Made by a program: the position numbers and the translations under genes. The notes below the pieces were generated by a model, which did not search any database, had not been told where the DNA came from, and saw only the letters and a program-made list of their open reading frames with translations. From NCBI GenBank assembly GCA_964639525.1, contig CAZXDS010000119.1, forward strand, positions 1 through 10,707: a stretch of DNA of 10,707 nt, in the 5' to 3' direction. Origin of the DNA: CAZXDS01 sp964639525 (GTDB lineage Bacteria > Bacteroidota > Ignavibacteria > Ignavibacteriales > Melioribacteraceae). This document shows positions 6,724 through 10,707 of this stretch, piece after piece (position 1 is the stretch's first letter; each line of letters begins with the position of its first letter).

Positions 6724-6736
6724 GCTAGTTTATACT

Positions 6737-9700
6737 TTAATTTTTATTATGTAAATTGTTTGCCTTTTTCAATGTAAACTTAAAAGTACTGCCTTTATTC
6801 AACTTACTTTCAACCCAAATTTTATTTTGTTGCTTATTAAGCAAATCCTTACAGAGCAACAAACCTAAGCCTGTGCCTTTTTCCATATTTGTGCCTCTCT
6901 CTGAAACGTGTTCATCTAATTTAAATAATTTATTCATCGTATCATCAGTCATTCCAGTTCCGGTATCGCTAACGCAAACAATAATATCATTTTCAGCATC
7001 CTCAGTATATATTTTAATTATATCACCTTCTGAAGTAAACTTTATAGCATTGGAAATCAGATTTCGCAAAACAGTTTCCACAACATTTTCATCTGTAAAA
7101 ACTTCCAATCCATTTTGTACTTCAATTTTAATTTTAACTTTTTTTGCAAGAGCAACTGTAGAAAGCAAAACAAAAACACCCTGCACCGAGTGATACAAAT
7201 TTAATTTTATCGGATTTATTTCTATTTTGTTTGATTGCACTCTTGACCATTCCAAAAGACCTTCAATAAATTCAAAAATATTATTAGAAATGGTTTTAAG
7301 TGAATGAGCTATTTCCTCAGTTTCCTCTTTTGTTAAACTATCATAGTCCTCATCAAGAATTTGAGTAAATCCCAGCAATGCAGTAAACGGAGAACGAATA
7401 TCGTGTGAAATAATGGAGAAAAACTTATCCTTAGCCTCATTCAGTTCTTTAAAATTTTTCTCCGATTTACGTAAATCACTCAATAATTTTTTCTCATTCG
7501 TTATGTCTTCACCTGAACTTAATATTCCTGTAATTTCCTTTTTCTTATCTTCCAAATAAGCGTTGTGCCATCTTATAGTTCTAAGTTCACCGGATTTAAT
7601 AATAATTTCATTTTCATGGGTCTTAACATCTTGATACTTTCCATCAAGTATTAAATCAATAACCTTTTTTGTTTCAATTCTACTCGCCTGAGGTACAAAA
7701 TTTTCTACCCAATTTTTTCCTAAAATTTCCTTTTCTTCGTATCCGAGAATCTTACAGCCTTTTCTATTTATCAGCTTAACATTCCCATTTTTATCTAACA
7801 CTAAAATCATTACCCTTGCAATAGAAAGGTAATTTTGAATTTCATTTTTAGCATTGAAAAGTTCTTCTCTAGCATTTTTCAACTGTGTTACGTCTCGCAG
7901 CATTCCTTCAATGGCTATTATTTTTTGATTATTTCCATATACAAGTTTGTTGTTAAATGAAACTGTTTTGATTTTTCCTGATTTGTCTTTCATTTCAATT
8001 TCATAATTTTGAATAGTTCCCTCTTTCAATGTTTTGTCGTACAATTCCATTCTCAACTCCGGAAACAAATAAAAAACACTTGCATTTTTCCCGATGATTT
8101 CCTCTCGCTTGTATCCGCTTATTTTTTCAACGGATGGACTAACATTTTCAACTGTCCCATCTAAACCTATACGATAGTAAACGTCAATTAGCGAATTAAA
8201 AATAGACTTGTATTCCTTTTCGCTTTTTTCAAGTTTTTGTTCAGCATTCCATCTGTCAGTTGCATTCCTATTTGTTACTCTTCTTCCAATATATTTGTCA
8301 TCATCAAAAACAGCTTGGCAGGTATGCCGAATAACACGAATTTCACCATTCTTCTTTATAATTTTAAATTGAATCTTTCCATGTCCTTTTGATTTATTAA
8401 CATCAGCAAGATGCTTATTAAATTTATGCTTATCGTTCGGATGAACTATTTCCAACAATAGTTCCGGCTTAGCTAAAAATTCTGCCGCTTCATACCCTGT
8501 TTGCTGTTTGCATGACGGTGATGTGTAACCGATTTTCCCGTTTGGTTCTGTCCAATATTCCCAATCGTATGTATACTTTAATAAATTTTCAAATTTCTTT
8601 TCATTTGAATGCAGGATTTTCATAATTTTATTTTCTGCAGTAATATCGTGAGCATCCCAAAGTACAGCGGTTTTTCCTTCATAAATAATTTTTTTCACTC
8701 TTGCATTAAACAAAACATTATTACCATTAACCGACAAAGCATATCTATAATTTATTAAACTATTAGTTTCTATTGCTTTGCTAATAATTGTCATAAATTC
8801 CTGAGCTATTGCCGGGGGAAGAATACTTTTCAGATTTTTTCCTCTCGTTTCGGTAAATGGAACAATCAGATAGTTACTATCCTGCGGAAAAACGTCCAAG
8901 TAATTACCTTCTGCATCAAAAATAAGTAACAAATCAGGGATTGTAGAAAGAATTGTATCCAACTTTTTCTTGTTAGCTTGAACTACTTTTTCCGCCTCTT
9001 TAATTTTTGTTATATCAGAAGCAACGCCGATTAACCCAACATATTTGCCGTTTTTTAATTTCAAAGGTTGAACCGTTGTTAAAAAGTTGCGATAAGTCCC
9101 AAGTGCCGTTTTTGCTCTGTACTCGAAATTTTCTATTTTTTTATTTTCCTGTACTCTGGCAATTTCTTCCATAAATTTTTCATAATCTTCAGGATGAACC
9201 AGTCCCTCAGGGTGCGATTCCATTAAAACTTCCTTAGAAAAGCCGGTAAGTTTTTCAAATGCGTTATTCACATAAGTAACTTTGCCATTTTCATCAACTG
9301 TGCAAATAATTTCGTTCAAATTTTCAATTAATTCTCTAAATTTTTGTTCGCTACCTTTTAGTGCCTCTTCTGTTTTTTTTCTCTCTTTCTCTTCTTCCTT
9401 TTCTTTTGTAACATCTCTTCCTGTTCCAATTGTTCCAATGATTTTGCCATCGGCATTTTTTAATACGGTTTTATAAACATCAAGAAACAAAAATTCCCCT
9501 CTTACATATCCAAACTCATCAAACCTCTGAGGTGTTTTTTTATCAATTGTAATTAAGTCCGAATTTCTGCATTGTTCTCCAAATGTATGCCAGTTTTTAT
9601 TTTCAGGATGCTTTGCTCTTTCCCTTTCAGCAAAGAATATATCCGTTTTCCCAATCGGTTCTTCCAAATTTTCAGCACAAAGTAATTTTTTGCACATTGC

Positions 9701-10159
9701 CTTATTTGCAAAAGTGTATCTGTTTTCCAAATCTTTTGCCCAAAACAAGTCAGGTGAATTATCTGCTAGCGTTTTTATAAAACCGTATTGATTTTTATGT
9801 TCTTCTTCGCTTTGTTTAATATCATTTTTATCTTTGTTTCGTTTTGCTTCAAACCGCTTAATAAATTCGCTTGTAAACAGAATGTAAATAGTGAGTAAAA
9901 TAATATTAATAACCAACCTATCAATATCAAGCCCGCTGCGAATTGCCAATAAGGAATATGAAAATAGCATCAAAACCGAAAATATCAGATAGCTTCTGTT
10001 TTCATAAATAAAAATCGAAATAATAATTGGAATCATTAATAATAAAACTACGGTATAGGTAATTTCAAATTGAATGGTTAAAAAAGTAAGAGAAAGTAAA
10101 GCCAGAATAAAGCTAACAAGAAACAATATTTTGAGTTTTGGGGAACTAATTTTTTTCAT
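6737..10159 (-). CDS. Membrane-anchored sensor histidine kinase with six PAS domains (4TM-PASx6-HisKA-HATPase_c)
   Basis: This 1140-residue protein starts with a short basic tail and four hydrophobic segments (about 9-30, 33-52, 57-74 and 83-100) with almost no periplasmic loops, so the sensing domains should be cytoplasmic. Six PAS domains follow: about 122-253 (a distinctive subtype with LFWAKDLENRYTFANKAMC and GKTDIFFAERER), 268-385, 395-510, 518-637, 643-760 and 765-890. HisKA (about 905-978) has His919 in ISHDIRSPF. HATPase_c (about 1018-1131) has Asn1037 (NLISNAIKF), DTGTG at 1065-1069, and GTGLGLLL from 1095. All catalytic motifs are intact. The LFKLDEHVSERGT segment and the ISHDIRSP H-box separate it from the two downstream kinases, so it is not a recent paralog of them. 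The ATG is preceded only by a weak CCGGAT. There is no receiver domain; partner and signal are unknown. Confidence 0.96.
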   Translation of the reverse strand: MKKISSPKLKILFLVSFILALLSLTFLTIQFEITYTVVLLLMIPIIISIFIYENRSYLIFSVLMLFSYSLLAIRSGLDIDRLVINIILLTIYILFTSEFIKRFEAKRNKDKNDIKQSEEEHKNQYGFIKTLADNSPDLFWAKDLENRYTFANKAMCKKLLCAENLEEPIGKTDIFFAERERAKHPENKNWHTFGEQCRNSDLITIDKKTPQRFDEFGYVRGEFLFLDVYKTVLKNADGKIIGTIGTGRDVTKEKEEEKERKKTEEALKGSEQKFRELIENLNEIICTVDENGKVTYVNNAFEKLTGFSKEVLMESHPEGLVHPEDYEKFMEEIARVQENKKIENFEYRAKTALGTYRNFLTTVQPLKLKNGKYVGLIGVASDITKIKEAEKVVQANKKKLDTILSTIPDLLLIFDAEGNYLDVFPQDSNYLIVPFTETRGKNLKSILPPAIAQEFMTIISKAIETNSLINYRYALSVNGNNVLFNARVKKIIYEGKTAVLWDAHDITAENKIMKILHSNEKKFENLLKYTYDWEYWTEPNGKIGYTSPSCKQQTGYEAAEFLAKPELLLEIVHPNDKHKFNKHLADVNKSKGHGKIQFKIIKKNGEIRVIRHTCQAVFDDDKYIGRRVTNRNATDRWNAEQKLEKSEKEYKSIFNSLIDVYYRIGLDGTVENVSPSVEKISGYKREEIIGKNASVFYLFPELRMELYDKTLKEGTIQNYEIEMKDKSGKIKTVSFNNKLVYGNNQKIIAIEGMLRDVTQLKNAREELFNAKNEIQNYLSIARVMILVLDKNGNVKLINRKGCKILGYEEKEILGKNWVENFVPQASRIETKKVIDLILDGKYQDVKTHENEIIIKSGELRTIRWHNAYLEDKKKEITGILSSGEDITNEKKLLSDLRKSEKNFKELNEAKDKFFSIISHDIRSPFTALLGFTQILDEDYDSLTKEETEEIAHSLKTISNNIFEFIEGLLEWSRVQSNKIEINPIKLNLYHSVQGVFVLLSTVALAKKVKIKIEVQNGLEVFTDENVVETVLRNLISNAIKFTSEGDIIKIYTEDAENDIIVCVSDTGTGMTDDTMNKLFKLDEHVSERGTNMEKGTGLGLLLCKDLLNKQQNKIWVESKLNKGSTFKFTLKKANNLHNKN

Positions 10160-10310
10160 TATTGATCCGGAATTTATTTAGTATCATTCTATTCTATATA
10201 GTATCCGAGAAATAGAAAAATTTTAAAAAATCATAATTTAATTAGTAGTCAGTTAATCTTATGCCATTAAAATTAAGTTAAATATTTAAAATATTTATAA
10301 TAGCACAATC

Positions 10311-10331
10311 ATTTTATTAATATAATAAAAT
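10311..10331. promoter_or_regulatory. 21-bp A/T dyad upstream of the membrane kinase
   Basis: ATTTTATTA (10311-10319) and TAATAAAAT (10323-10331) are perfect inverted repeats separated by ATA, about 150 bp upstream of the kinase start. It could be an operator, but in DNA this AT-rich such dyads can arise by chance. Confidence 0.25.
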
Positions 10332-10363
10332 AAACATATTATTATCGGCATCTATTGAAATAA

Positions 10364-10480
10364 TTATAGGGATTTTTTATCCGATTTGTTGTGGAAAGCG
10401 GATCTTTTCTGCAAGTTATTTACGAATCCACCGAAGCGGATTTTACCGGAATATTCGACAAAAACAGATGAGTTTACCTA
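10364..10480. other. Composition island, possible gene remnant or degraded repeat
   Basis: This patch is visibly richer in G+C than the DNA on its left. It is open in register on both strands: 33 codons on plus from 10370 to a TGA at 10469-10471, and 38 codons on minus from 10477 to a TAA at 10366-10364. Neither frame has an ATG or a ribosome binding site at its head, and neither peptide was recognised. AAGCGGAT is repeated within it. It may be a leftover of a gene or an intergenic repeat. Confidence 0.3.
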
Positions 10481-10609
10481 AAAAAGGCAAGTTGTTTAAT
10501 TGCCGGTTTAATAGTAAGAATTCCAAATAGTACTTATCGTTCGATTTAGTTTGAATAATTAATAATCGGTTCCATTTTATCCAATCTGACAATTTCCGAC
10601 TTAACGATA

Positions 10610-10649
10610 GAAGGCTTTGAATAACCTTTATTTGTTATTCAAAGCTTTC
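10610..10649. repeat. Long hairpin, 16-bp stem
   Basis: GCTTTGAATAAC (10614-10625) pairs perfectly with GTTATTCAAAGC (10634-10645) around an 8-nt loop. Four more pairs, one of them G-T, extend it to 16 bp. It could be the terminator of a minus-strand gene lying beyond the right edge, but no real T-run follows on either strand. Confidence 0.7.
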
Positions 10650-10658
10650 CAATAATAA

Positions 10659-10707
10659 ATGAGTCCATTCTAAAAAGTAATATTTTGACTAACCCACGAC
10701 TTCAGTC
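10659..10707 (+). repeat. 123-bp hairpin element, copy C (cut by window edge)
   Basis: The first 49 bases match copy B with three differences and the corresponding part of copy A with two. It has the same ATGAG end, is preceded by AA like the others, and is in the same orientation as B. The window ends inside the first hairpin (CCCACGAC-TTCA-GTC). It lies 499 bp upstream of the membrane kinase start. Confidence 0.88.

Larger units (their letters stand above)
6155..6736. other. Gene-free, hairpin-dense intergenic region
   Basis: These 582 bp between element B and the stop of the large membrane kinase contain no credible gene. They hold at least eight separate hairpins, entered individually below, plus a dyad at 6225-6243. 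The minus-strand open stretch here (about 60 codons) runs straight through hairpins and has no ribosome binding site or recognisable product. The region contains the 3' flank of the membrane kinase and whatever promoter serves the five-PAS kinase; no clear promoter could be picked out. Confidence 0.8.
10160..10658. other. Gene-free upstream region of the membrane kinase
   Basis: About 210 bp next to the kinase start are extremely AT-rich and probably contain its promoter, but no convincing sigma-70 or Bacteroidota-type (TAnnTTTG) box was found. Further right the composition becomes more balanced (about 10380-10470), then come a long hairpin at 10610-10649 and the start of element C at 10659. 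No gene, RNA or attachment site was recognised. Confidence 0.7.

Noticed and set aside
6756..7193. 145-codon plus-strand reading frame, with similar plus-strand frames inside the other kinases
   Set aside because: It lies antisense within a well-supported kinase catalytic domain. Such open frames are a by-product of the codon use of the real gene.

Overview
The window is an AT-rich stretch (roughly one third G+C by eye) from what looks like a member of the Bacteroidota/Ignavibacteriota side of the bacterial tree. That placement is inference. It rests on base composition, on the style of the very long PAS-rich histidine kinases (including a kinase end of the type common in Bacteroidota in the third gene), and on intergenic DNA full of small palindromes and short tandem repeats. 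No marker gene, RNA gene, transposase or CRISPR array is present to fix the taxonomy.

Three large genes fill about 83% of the window, all on the minus strand. In transcription order (right to left) they are: a membrane-anchored kinase with four N-terminal membrane segments and six PAS domains (6737-10159, 1140 aa); a soluble kinase with five PAS domains (3428-6013, 861 aa); and a soluble kinase with four PAS domains plus one GAF-like domain (206-3109, 967 aa). Each ends in an intact HisKA dimerisation/phosphoacceptor domain and HATPase_c domain. None carries a receiver domain, and no response regulator or output gene lies in the window, so their partners must be elsewhere. The two soluble kinases are clearly related through their kinase cores and look like a tandem paralogous pair. 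The third has a different kinase core.

The gaps are the unusual part. A 123-bp element with imperfect terminal inverted repeats and two strong hairpins occurs in full at 3186-3308 and, inverted, at 6032-6154. A third copy starts at 10659 and is cut by the window edge. One copy lies upstream of each kinase gene, and the two complete copies bracket the middle kinase as inverted repeats. In the copy between the middle and left kinases, one hairpin plus a T-run reads as an intrinsic terminator in the direction of transcription, so the genes are probably separate transcription units.

The 6155-6736 gap holds a cluster of further hairpins. Several have different stems but the same TTTA/TAAA loop, and two share a TTGTA lead and a TTCC loop that recall REP sequences. 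Other repeats are a 49-bp-period tandem duplication at the left edge, a three-copy 14-bp repeat at 3343-3384, and a long hairpin at 10610-10649.
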